A stretch of DNA of 64,000 nucleotides from Adiantum capillus-veneris (lineage: Eukaryota; Streptophyta; Polypodiopsida; Polypodiales; Pteridaceae): assembly GCA_014529385.2 (NCBI GenBank), contig CM043969.1, positions 19,806,946-19,870,945 of the forward strand, given 5' to 3'. Made by a program: the position numbers and the translations under genes. The notes below the pieces were generated by a model. That model ran no database searches. It worked only from the letters and a program-made list of their open reading frames with translations, and was not told where the DNA came from. Shown here one piece after another: positions 52,135 to 61,654 of the stretch (positions are counted from its first letter, which is position 1; every line of letters starts with the position of its first letter).

Positions 52135-52158
52135 TTGTACCACCAAACCATGCTTTCA
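52135..52158 (-). repeat. Terminal inverted repeat, right
   Basis: Reverse complement matches 42451-42474 at 23 of 24 positions. Just outside it the interrupted gypsy element resumes. Confidence 0.9.
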
Positions 52159-52500
52159 TTATTTTATTGAAGAAGTATACTCATATTGTTGTTCAACCAA
52201 GTGAAAGTCAAGGGGAAAACCTTTCAATGGGGAGAAGCTCAACAACAAAGTTTTGATGCTCTCGAAGATGAATTAGCCAAAACTCCTATTTTGGATCCTT
52301 TGAAACTTTTTATATTAGAAACAAATGCTAGTAACTATGCTATTGGAATAGTCCTTCTGTAGGAGGGAGGGCCAATTGCATTGGAAAGAAAGAAGCTTGA
52401 TTCTACACAACACAATTAACTCTATGCATGTATGCGATATCAAGAAGGGTTTTTCGAATATAGAGTGGGTTGATTGTAGTATGTGCTCAATAAGGATAGG
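52159..52500 (+). mobile_element. Gypsy element, right part (RNase H), continuation of 40040-42450
   Basis: VKGKTFQWGEAQQQSFDALE and LAKTPILDPLKLFILETNAS followed by YAIGIVLL, a stop and GGPIALERKKLDSTQHN form the RT-RNase H junction and first RNase H strand of a gypsy Pol. This is the segment missing at 42450. It fades by about 52500. Confidence 0.8.
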
Positions 52501-53050
52501 GTAAAGAAGCCTCTGACCTACAATGCAAGAAGTTGGTTTAGGTGAGAGAATGTGTAATCAGATTGATAGGAGGCTATTGGAGAAATATGTTGTGCTTGGC
52601 AATGATTTGGTCAACATGTATTGTGCATAAAAAGGTAGCAAAGAGAGCATTGCCAAAGGAGATCCCACTCTACAAATCTGTTGAGGTTGCATTGGCACAA
52701 AGATGACAAAACAAGCTTGAACTTGTAGAATGTCAGGAGAAAGGCTCAGCAATAGTAGCACCATGGACAACATGAAAAGCTCACCAATGGTGGCACTACA
52801 TACCATCATAGTTTGTTGTTGTTCTCTCCATTGATCTAATATTCTTGTGGGTTAAAATCCATGGTCTTGTGAATTGGAGTAGGTGTGTGAAGTGGCTAGG
52901 ATGACTCCACATGAGCTAAATAACCCATTAGGAAAAATATGAACCCAAAAAGGGCCCTTTACCGTAAGGGGTGATTAAGCATGGACAAATAGGAAGAGGG
53001 TGGTGGCCACAGCTATAGCCTCAAAAAAGTAGGGTAGAAGGGTACATGGG
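52500..53050. other. Nothing recognised
   Basis: No domain or repeat identified. It may hold further decayed gypsy sequence. Confidence 0.4.
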
Positions 53051-53109
53051 GGCCTATTTGTTCCCCTCATTACAACTTTGTCCCCTAGAAAGAGAGAGAA
53101 AGGGGGGAA

Positions 53110-53127
53110 GGGGGGGGGGGGGGGGGG
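53110..53127. repeat. 18-base poly-G tract
   Basis: A run of G at 53110-53127. It explains the Gly/Pro-rich tails of frames that cross it. Confidence 0.95.
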
Positions 53128-53149
53128 TTCCCCCTCCATTTTCACCACC

Positions 53150-53419
53150 CTTTTTTTTGCCCTCAAGATGTACTCTCTTTGCCTTGAGCGCCCACTCAAG
53201 AAATTTGTCTTCAATACCTCCACGGGGGTTTTTGCAAGCTGCCATGTTTCCAAGAATTTTGAACACATGTTCTTTTATCCTGTGAGAATTTCCGCTAAAA
53301 TGATGGCCGCAGGACTTACATCTCAACTTTGATGTAGTATTTCCACTAACCGATTCCTCTACATAGCTCCACTTGTATCCTTTCACCATCTTCTTGAGAT
53401 CTGTAAACTCAAACAACAT
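53150..53419 (-). pseudogene. BED-type zinc-finger fragment (hAT-transposase-like N-terminus)
   Basis: A minus-strand frame from 53419: KGYKWSYVEESVSGNTTSKL then RCKSCGHHFSGNSHRIKEHV with C-x2-C and the RIKEH box typical of BED fingers, followed by ILGNMAACKNP and a basic tail. BED fingers open many hAT transposases and some host proteins. No dimerisation or catalytic domain follows in the window; the frame runs into the poly-C strand. It is likely a transposon exon remnant. Confidence 0.6.
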
Positions 53420-53559
53420 CTAAAATCAAACTCTCACCATTTATTTCACTATATTCGCTATTGCTTTAAACAAAACATAGATGTTCAACCTCTTTAAATT
53501 CTAAACATCGAATTTTATTTATTTTTAATATGAGCTTTCACTCTATAGCTGAATCATGA

Positions 53560-54080
53560 TACAAAATCACTTAATCTATCTCAATAACTTCCAAGTGTGA
53601 GTAAACTCTACACAAAAGAAAGATATCTTTAAATATCCTACCTAAATTACTTGCAAGTGTGAGTGTACCTCTACACATGGCAGGAAATCATAATTCACTG
53701 CTTATCTAAATCTCTTCCAAGTGTGAGAATACCTCTACGCAAATCAAGATATTATTACTTAATCTATCTAAATTGCCTCCAGTATGAGCATTACTCTACA
53801 CATGACAGACAACCATTTGACAAATCTAACCTAAGTTACTTCCAGATGTGAACATAATTCAACACAAAGTAAGTAACTACGAACTTCAGCTATCTAGCTT
53901 AAGTTACTTCTAGGTGTGAACATAGCTCAACACAAAGCAAGTAACAACTATCTTTAACTATCCTTAATCACTTCCAAGTGTGAGTTTCCTCTACACAAGG
54001 CAAGCAATCACTAAGTACTCTACTTAATTTACCTCAGAGTGTGAGATATACTCCACACAAAGTAGGTAGTCCATAACCTA
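53560..54080. repeat. Tandem repeat, about 62-bp unit, eight degenerate copies
   Basis: The core ACTTCCAAGTGTGAG...CTCTACACAAAG..AG recurs at about 53587, 53649, 53712, 53773, 53835, 53905, 53969 and 54031. Copies differ at many positions. It lies directly upstream of the BED fragment on that strand. Confidence 0.8.
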
Positions 54081-54157
54081 AAAAGAACACTTGAATCTAC
54101 ATTTATTTAATTTAACCTAAAAAGAACACTTGAATCTACATTTATTTAATTTAACCT
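54075..54157. repeat. 39-bp direct tandem duplication
   Basis: A unit beginning AACCTAAAAAGAACACTTGA occurs at 54075 and again at 54114, essentially identical, so it is recent. Confidence 0.9.
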
Positions 54158-54404
54158 TTTACCCTAAGATATATTTTTTTACTTAAATTGATGATTGATT
54201 ACAAAGTTTATAATTAGTTTTTTTGATATTTTTTTGGATGTTTTAAAGCTCACCTGAAGATGAGCTTGAAGCACTCTCTTCACAAGAGAAGAAGAGAGCT
54301 CAAATAGAATGAGGAAAACAACCAGTTTTCACGCATATAGAGGACTATATTTCGATTGAATTTCTAAGAAATTATAGGAAACAATGTTTTTGCTGATGTG
54401 ACAC

Positions 54405-54480
54405 CGTATAATACGATTGAATAAATAGGTATCGTATAATACACCCATTTAAAGCGTATTATACGTACATCGTATAACAT
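54405..54480. repeat. Cluster of CGTATAATACG inverted motifs
   Basis: CGTATAATACG at 54405-54415, CGTATAATAC at 54433-54442, the exact reverse complement CGTATTATACG at 54455-54465 and CGTATAACAT at 54471. The first and third can pair as an 11-bp stem. Confidence 0.75.
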
Positions 54481-54489
54481 ACAATGTAA

Positions 54490-55140
54490 CTTAGCACCAA
54501 AAAGAAGATCTTTGGCACCAAATGTGTTGATGGCTCATTGGAAAAGTACAAAGCAAGGTTAGTAACACAAGGTTTTTCACAAATTGAAGGGTTTGATGTG
54601 AATGAAAAATGACCACTATTCGCCTTGTACTTGCTCTTGCTGCTATCTTTTGTTGGATTTTTTTCCAGATGGATGTAGTATCTACCTTTTTAAGTGGACT
54701 TCTCAAGGAGGGGGTCTATGTAGAGCAACCACCAAGGTTTGAGTCACCCCATTCAAAAGGAAAGGTTTGTAGGTTGAAAAGGTTTTGTATAACCTAAAGA
54801 ATTCACCAAGAGCATGGTATGTTAGAATAGACAGGTTTTTTCAAAATTCTTGTCTTCAAAAAAGTGCTTTTGATTTTGTATGTACTAAGAGAGAACAAAA
54901 AACATGTCATTGTTATCTTGTATGTAGATGACTTAATTATCACAGGTGAACATGAAGAGATCATTCACCAAAATGAAAAGAGTTTCAGCTCTGAGTTTTA
55001 AATTAAAGGCTTGGGACTTTTATGTTATTGTTTGAGGATTGAGGTTTGACAATATACAAAGGGCATCTTCAGCTCTTGACAAAAGTATTCACTTATGCGG
55101 GCTAAAAGTGATGCGCATGCAGGGTAGGGAGCCCAAATAA
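54490..55140 (+). pseudogene. Copia reverse transcriptase remnant
   Basis: CVDGSLEKYKARLVTQGFSQ, IRLVLALAAIFCW with FFQMDVVSTFLSGLLKEGVY, and YVDDLIITGEHEEI (catalytic YVDD at 54921-54932). They lie in at least three frames with many stops. Distinct from the family at 20363. No LTR found. Confidence 0.8.
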
Positions 55141-55237
55141 TGTGATTCCAATTGTGGATGTTTTAATTGAAAGGAACAAGTAGGTGCAGACATACATTGA
55201 TGGTGGTCCACAGATATGCATGCTAACATAGGCTACT

Positions 55238-55519
55238 ATGAAGGATATAGATATCAAGGCTGTGGTCGAGTCCGATGTGAAAATGAGGATGGCCAACCAT
55301 GCCAAAGCAAGGTATTTAGGAGTGGCTCAAGATGTGAAGTTAAATATTATGGGAATTGAATGTCTCATTGATTTCTTTGTGATGAAAACAAGTGAGAATG
55401 CTTATCTTGTCATTTCAAGGAGGGCATGGTTGCTTGCAATTGGGACTAAGCAAGATTGGAAAAAGGGGCTTTTCAATTGCCCGATTGGGAAAATGGTGGA
55501 TATGTGGTGCTTGGTTTGA
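55238..55519 (+). pseudogene. Gypsy protease C-terminal part
   Basis: LGVAQDVKLNIMGIECLIDF and ENAYLVISRRAWLLAIGTKQ then DWKKGLF match the second half of gypsy proteases (normally ..YDLLLGRPWL...QDW). The catalytic Asp strand upstream is not recognisable. A D/E-rich linker follows at 55560-55700. Confidence 0.6.
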
Positions 55520-55801
55520 AGACCAAGGACAACCATTTCCATCCTGTGGCACAAGGTGATAGAGGGGATTCGAGTACCAATTATGAGTACGAGATGAAAT
55601 TGACTTATGATGAGGGCTCTACAAGCATTGAAGAAGAGGAGGAGAGTGAGGACCTACTGAAGTTAGACACAGACTTGCTCAAATTTATAGTTGGCTCCCC
55701 CAATTCCAATAAAGGTATGCAAATTCCAATTTGTGGTTTGGATGGTAGAAGTAGAGGGCATGTTTGGTGAGAATCTCACCAAGTAGGAAAAGGAAGGCTA
55801 T

Positions 55802-56900
55802 GTGGAGTTGTGTGCATCAGACCCCAATTTTTTTTCCATGGAGTACAAAGATTTGCAGAGAGCTAAAAGGCTAGAGCATTCAATTCTACTCAAAGAGGGG
55901 TACAAGCCAAGAGCACAAAAGCTACAGAGGCTGGTAGAGATTCAGAAGTATGCCTTGTGGCAAGAGATCAACAAGCTACGTGAGGTAGGTATTATCTATC
56001 CAATAAAGAAATGAATGGGTTTCACATGTTGTTATTACACCAAAAAAGAATGGGAAGTGAAGAGTATGAGTAGATTATAAGTTGTTGAATGCTGCTATGA
56101 AGCAGAATCACTGTCCTTTTCCATTCTAGGATGAGATCTTGAACCAAGTAACATGGCATGAGCGGTGTTCCATTATGGATGGATTTTCAAGTTATTTTCA
56201 GATTGGTATTTCTTTGGAAGTCCAGTTGAAGGATACTCTCATTTTTCCATGGGGGTGCTTTGCCTACCAAAGGATGCCTTTGGGTTTGGTGAATGTGTAT
56301 GCAACATTTCAAGATTGGATGAATAAGGTGTTTGGACATACCTGGGTAAGTTCATCAGAGTTTTTATGGATGATATCATGTGTTACAATCCTAGGGTAGA
56401 GCATTTGTCGAAGTTAAAGTTTTTCTTTCAAAGGCTAGATGAGGAGGGTGGACATTTGAATCCCAAGAAGTGTAAGTTGGCTCAACCATGGGCTCACCTT
56501 TTGGGTCATTTGGTCTCATAGAATGGGGTAGAAGCTAATCCAATAAGGTGAATACTTTAGTTTTGATGGAACCCCCAACCAATGTGATAGGTTTGGCTTC
56601 ATTTGTGCACAAGCTTAAGTATTTTTCCATGTTCTTTTGGATGTTTTTTTAGTATGTATACCCTCTTCAAAAGTTGACTCAGTAGGTTCATGGTCTCCAA
56701 TGGACTGAAGATGCACATGTGGCTTTTGACAAAGTGAAGGAGATTCTTTGCCGGTTGTATGAATTATATGTTGCCATGATGGTTGGTATGGTTTCCATTG
56801 GTTCTATGCTGATAAAAAAGGTGGGTAAATGTTATAAGCCAAACTATTTTGATAGCCGTATGATTAGCCTTGGAGAAAGGTCATACATGGAGTCTTAGAA
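55802..56900 (+). pseudogene. Gypsy reverse transcriptase, degraded
   Basis: VEIQKYALWQEINKLREVGI then IYPIKK (fingers), MDGFSSYFQIGISLEVQLKD, FPWGCFAYQRMPLGLVNVYA with TFQDWMNKVFG, the catalytic FMDD at 56363-56374 in a shifted frame, and LDEEGGHLNPKKCKL with LLGHLVS. Later, LQWTEDAHVAFDKVKEIL marks the connection region. Numerous stops. Confidence 0.8.
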
Positions 56901-57199
56901 GTGGGTGATGAGTCTGGGTTTTTGCTTGTTGAAAGTTTAAAGTGAATTTGATCATTCAAAAGTTTTATGTGCTCACATCTAACAAATTTTTGCCTGAGGT
57001 GGTGATGTATCTAAAGCTAGGGAGGTAGTGTATCCAGAAGTGGGTGCTTGAGTTGCAAGATTTTGAGTTCAAGTTCAAAACTGATCATACTAGTAAGTCA
57101 CATTTGGTAGACATTGTGCTGAACAAATAGGCAAATCTATCGATGTATTTGAGGGTGGTAAAGTAAGATATCAAAGAGGATCCTAATTTGAAAGAACCC

Positions 57200-57520
57200 T
57201 CCACTATGTGGTTTGATGGAGCTTACAGGAGGGTAGTGCAAAAAGTGGTAGGAGGTGTGATTATACATGACTCACAAGGTAAAGTGATTTTCTCTAAAGC
57301 TTATGACTTGGAAGGTGTTCACACCGACAATTAAGTGGAATATTTGGCTCTCCATCTCGGACTAAAGCAGTGTGTGGAGTTTGGGATCTACACACTTGTG
57401 GTTAAAGGTGATGCCCTCCATCTCGGACTAAAGCAGTGTGTGGAGTTTGGGATCTACACACTTGTGGTTAAAGGTGATGCCCTCATAGTCATTAAGAAGC
57501 TCTTGGGTCAATGGTAGAGG
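57200..57520 (+). pseudogene. Second RNase H (Tat-type) with exact internal duplication
   Basis: MWFDGAYRRVVQKVVGGVII, then SQGKVIFSKAYDLEG, VEYLALHLGLKQCVEFGIYT and VVKGDALIVIKKLLGQW: the D-G-A, AEY-like and GD acids of an archaeal-type RNase H. The stop TAA at about 57332 replaces the residue before VEY. 66 bases (57350-57415) are repeated exactly at 57416-57481, doubling 22 residues in frame. Confidence 0.75.
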
Positions 57521-57539
57521 TAAAAAGGGATCTCAAAAA

Positions 57540-59190
57540 TTGGTTTTCATTAGGAAAATTTTGAACTCATTTTTGGGCCTTTTAAGAGTGTCACATCATC
57601 AAAGTTGTACAAAAGAAAGCAACCCGGTAGCCCCTCTAAATATTGCTTAGAACCCTATGATATGACCTATCATTGGAAAGTTCTTGAAAAATGGATTCTA
57701 AAGAGCCAAGGTCCGAAAAGTTTGGATGACTTCTATGAAAGTTATGCCATTTTTTTTCAATCAGCGAGGTTTTGTTACCATTACGGTAATCTAAAATCAC
57801 CTTTTTCTAGATCTACATGAAGGCAATGTCCAATACATGCATGCTATATATCAATAGATAGCATTTGAAGAGTAGATCTAAATATCCAACCTCCGACAAG
57901 TTTGGATCTTATTTGCAAAAAATTTACCGATCCCCACTTTTTGAAAGCTATGCCACATCAACAATTCTTACAAAGCCCATTTTTGAGTCCAAACTTTTCC
58001 TAATGTTACATACATAAGCTATTGAAAATTAAATGAAGAGTGCAAGCCAGAGCTATGAGTGTTTACAAGTACATGCTAAAGTGACAAAGCAGATATCAAA
58101 GTCAAGGGGAGGCAAAGGGTAGCCGATGTGTATTCTTTATGAGGTTTTTTGGGCCAGTATACCTTGCCACTATGCCTATCAAAGGTGGCTAGTCAAAGTG
58201 CTCAAAGTGGAGATATGGAAGTGTCAAGGATATCCCTCTATGTATTATCCAAACCGGTCCAAATGGCTCCTTGATTGGAGCTACAAAGTGCACTTGAAAT
58301 GCTCAATTTATAGTGCATGTCTGTGTTTTTGCATTGGCAATGGTTTGTGGACCATGTGTGGTGGTGCAAAGAGGGAGAGAAGTGTGTTGTAAGAAGGTGG
58401 TTTGTTAGATTGAAGTATTGTGCAATAATGGATGTGTATATGCTTGTTTGTGTGCAGCATAAGGCATGTGTTGTGAAAATCGTGTTGTTTTAGAGGTGTT
58501 ATTGAGTGCATTGGGGTGTTATTTATGATTATCTTGGGCTATAGAGAAGCATTCAAATTGATCTCTATTCAAATAAACCATCAAAATTTCAAGAAATAAA
58601 ATAAAATAAATGCATGGAAAAAATGGGGAAACACCTCCCATTGATAGGTACACCATAGGCTATATATAGTAAAACTCCATTAGTAAACTAGGTCACAGAA
58701 GACAGCTCTTTTCTACACACTTTCCTTCACCAAAGTAAACAAGTACAAGAGTGAATTTTAAGAGATAAACCTCCATGTTGGTGGCCTCTTTGATGAGAGA
58801 CACACTCTAAAATCAAGTAGCAAAGCCGTCAAACCAACACATGGGAACCTCTACTGCAAAATTTCCACACTTCTTTTTGGGAGTTGCACCTGTGTATGGA
58901 TGCTTCTTCTTCTCCAAAACCACAACAGCACTCACGACCTCAAAAGAATAATTTTTTTAGGTTTTAACGTTTTTTTAATGTACTTTTTTTTCCCCTAAAT
59001 GGACACACTTGTATGTACAAAAACAACAAAATTATGTACCTCACACAATTGGTCGAGACATCTGGCACACACCACATTTGTACACTTTGTACAAGCATGA
59101 TTTATGTATATCCAAGAGTCTCAAAAGCATAGAAGAACACTTTAACTTCTTTGGGGTAGTTTGCATCATTCCACCAAAACATGTCACATA
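57540..59190. other. Non-coding stretch, nothing recognised
   Basis: Short frames (57605-57820, 58126-58392) lack family features. The region is AT-rich with no clear repeat. It could be the interior of the neighbouring gypsy remnant beyond recognition. Confidence 0.4.
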
Positions 59191-59196
59191 TTGCCC

Positions 59197-59197
<1 letters not shown>

Positions 59198-59233
<36 letters not shown>

Positions 59234-59250
59234 CCCCCACCACACACACA
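59198..59250. repeat. Poly-C tract (33 bases) with CA repeat
   Basis: C run 59198-59230, one T, seven C, then CA repeats, the same architecture as 35862-35923. It explains Pro- and Gly-rich frames over it. Confidence 0.95.
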
Positions 59251-59811
59251 CAAGCATGGAACACCATCAAGTGTTTTATATACATAGTCTAGCATCATTG
59301 TAGGCACCTTCCAATCTGCATCCCACACAAAAGTATCACTATGCAAAATGGAATCCAAAAACAACATAGTTTCTCTCACCATCCACCTCTATTTTGCATC
59401 CAATAACCATTCACATAACATACCAGGAGATTCTCCCATTGAAGCAAAGTCGCAGGGGCTCATAACATGAAGTGCATACATTTTGCCTCTATCATAGACA
59501 TAAAATTGCATGACTGTCACTTTAAAACCATATATAAAAACACCATATTATTATCTTCTCACAATTGTTTCAAATCTCTCATCAAACATACATTCCATAA
59601 TATTTTGTCTCACTTTTCCATTACACATTTCCTCAAACATTTGCATCCCGCACTCAATAAAAAATTAATCATACAACATATTTAGGAAAATAGGGAAAAA
59701 TTCACAAATTTGGGATAATTCTTTGTGTCTCATGGACTTGAGGTAAGGTTGTATTGTGCTAGTTTGTTGCACATTTCAGCCATAATATTCCGGAGAAAAT
59801 GAATATTCCGG
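59250..59811. other. Nothing recognised
   Basis: AT-rich, no domain or clear repeat. It ends at the left flanking repeat of the copia fragment. Confidence 0.4.
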
Positions 59812-60782
59812 CTCGAGACTAACCGTGAAAATTTTGGTTTCTGGCGAGTGATTTTTCTTCACGCACGATGGCTTCTCTTCATAACAAGGGCCTTACAAAT
59901 GTGCGTTTTTAATACAAAAATTTACAAGGGGTAAATCAGGCTTCATACTGATCTCCAAACCAAACCTGTGATGCTTTCCATCCTAGCTTCTTATCCTTGA
60001 AGATGAGCAAAAGCTCAACTTCTCCTTGTTGACTACCTTTGTAAACATATTTGCAGGATTTTCACTTGGATGCACCTTTCCTAGCTTTAGATGTCCCTCT
60101 TCCAAAAGAATGCGTATGAAGCGATATCTCACCTCAATGTGCTTTGTCCTTGAATGAAAGGCTGAGTTCTTTGCAAGATGGATATCTGGATATCACTGTA
60201 CAAGACATAATTGTCTTGTTTAAATCCAAGGTCTTCCAAGAATCTATGAAGCCACATAATTTCTTTGCTTGACTATGTCATTGCTACATACTCTGCTTCT
60301 ATGGTAGAAAGTGAGACCACCTTTTGTAGCTTTGAAGCCCAACTTATTGTTGTGCCTCCAATTGTGAAGACATAGCCAGTAGTACTCCTTCAAGTATCTT
60401 TGTCGCCTGCCTTATCTGCATCAGCATACCCTTGAAGAAAAATATAAATTCCTCCAAAATACAAAGCATTTGTTGTTGTCCCTTTCAGATACCTAAGTAT
60501 CCACTTCACAGCTTGCCGGTGCTCTTTACGTGAGTTGTTGATAAACCTACTTACAACTCCCAATGCATGTGCAATGTATGGCCAGACCATAGCATACATA
60601 AGAGAACCTACTCTTGCAGCATATGGAATTGTAGACATATAGGTTCGAGACTGGCCCAACGTGAAAATTTTGGTTCTTGATGAGTGATTTTTTTCATGCA
60701 CGATGGATTCTCCTCATACTGGGGCCCTTACAAATTTGCGTTATTAATACAAAAAATTACAAGGGTAAATCAGGCTCCATAC
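59812..60782 (-). mobile_element. Copia RNase H fragment between 140-bp direct repeats
   Basis: 59812-59955 and 60640-60782 are direct repeats (shared GTGAAAATTTTGGTT, GAGTGATTTTT.TTCA, TTACAA.TTTGCG, ACAAGG.GTAAATCAGGCT). Between them, minus strand, is the end of copia RT and RNase H. This is the same LTR-like/RNase H/LTR-like layout as one unit of the array at 4093-7475, but in a different copia family. Whether the repeats are true LTR pieces is not proven. Confidence 0.65.
59960..60701 (-). pseudogene. Copia RT end and RNase H, degraded
   Basis: IPYAARVGSLMYAMVWPYIA, HALGVVSRFI and AVKWILRYLKGTTTNALYFG (RT end), GYADADKAGDKDT (first RNase H Asp), [13 protein letters not shown] (Glu) and an SKEIMWLHRFLEDLGFKQ block. 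Stops and frame changes increase toward 59960. The first 18 or so residues of the open frame from 60701 come from the flanking repeat. Confidence 0.75.
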
Positions 60783-60789
60783 TTAGCAG

Positions 60790-61110
60790 GTAGAAGGCTC
60801 GAGCTCAAGTTCGCACCTAGATGTACATCTAAGTGCTAGAAATCTAAAGTTGACAAGAGTTGCAAGATGGAGCCTAAGTTACATTGTAGAGGCACCCATG
60901 GAGTTTGGTAAGAGGATGGATCACGACTAGATGTACATCTAAGCGCTAAAAATATATAGCTCACAAGAGTTGCAAGATGGATCTCAAGTTATATTGAATC
61001 AACCCATGGAGGATGGTAGGAGGCTCCAGCTCACATTTGAGCCTAGATGTACATCTAAGTGCTAAAAATCTAAAGCTGACAAGAGTTGCAACATGGAGCC
61101 TAAGCTATCA
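60790..61110. repeat. Tandem repeat, about 113-bp unit, three copies
   Basis: Each copy carries the palindrome TAGATGTACATCTAAG.GCT (around 60818, 60928, 61044), then AAATCTAAAGCTGACAAGAG and TTGCAA.ATGGAGCCTAAG. Spacing 110-116 bp. Confidence 0.85.
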
Positions 61111-61389
61111 TAAAATCTAATATCTAACTAACCCAAATGAGTTTCCCATATTAAAATGATCATTCAATGTGGGAGAATAAACGTGAACAAGGGTTAGAAT
61201 ATAGACATGTGCTTATGGATCTATCTCAACACGGGGCCAAAGTCATAGGGTCCAAATGAGAGATGGTCTGCCAAAGAGTAATGCTAGCTAATGGAGCTTA
61301 AAGACCTTAGGGTTAGCTTCATTAAAGACATCCAAAGATTTGTTTTAAAAGTCCTTAGACCTTAGGCAAGCTAGGGTTGTGCTTGAGGT

Positions 61390-61495
61390 GGGAACCCGGC
61401 CCAAGCTTGAGGTGCTTGTCGTGCTTGCTATGATTAAGGTGCTTGTTGTGCTTGTTGACTAAGATTGCTTGAGGTGCTTGTTATGCTTGATGAGT
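61390..61495. repeat. GCTTGAGGTGCTTG minisatellite
   Basis: Irregular copies of GGTGCTTGT-x-GTGCTTG, the inverted relative of 36288-36412. The DNA at 61110-61390 before it shows no gene. Confidence 0.75.
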
Positions 61496-61654
61496 GTAAG
61501 ATCCCCAAATTTTGGGTCTCTTTTGAAAATAAGAAAAACAGATTCGAATGTCTGCTTTGTCAAATTCTAATTTAAGATGCTTGATTGACAGTATTGTACG
61601 ATTCTAAAGTAAAAAGTAAGGCCGTTTCCATGTTCTAGTAGGTCAGACAGACGT

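Larger units (their letters stand above)
42451..52158. mobile_element. 9.7-kb DNA transposon with 24-bp TIRs, two convergent gene units
   Basis: Ends: TGAAAGCAGGGTTTGGTGGT then ACAA at 42451-42474, and its inverted copy at 52135-52158, identical at 23 of 24 positions. It splits a gypsy RT from its RNase H. Inside are plus-strand exons (42768 to about 47409), ending with an FCP1-like phosphatase domain, and a minus-strand transposase-like gene (about 51650 to 48037). No clean target duplication remains: flanks are ATTTTTGGT and TTATTTTAT, while the interrupted RT codons read ..FDFW left and ..FY right, which would fit a decayed duplication of up to 9 bp. The superfamily cannot be fixed from TIRs alone. 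Confidence 0.8.
55210..57520 (+). mobile_element. Gypsy remnant with extra (archaeal-type) RNase H
   Basis: Plus-strand order: protease, RT, connection and first RNase H region (weak), then a second RNase H of the type found in Tat-lineage plant elements, known for dual RNase H domains. All parts are interrupted. No LTR, gag or integrase is recognised in the flanks. Confidence 0.65.
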
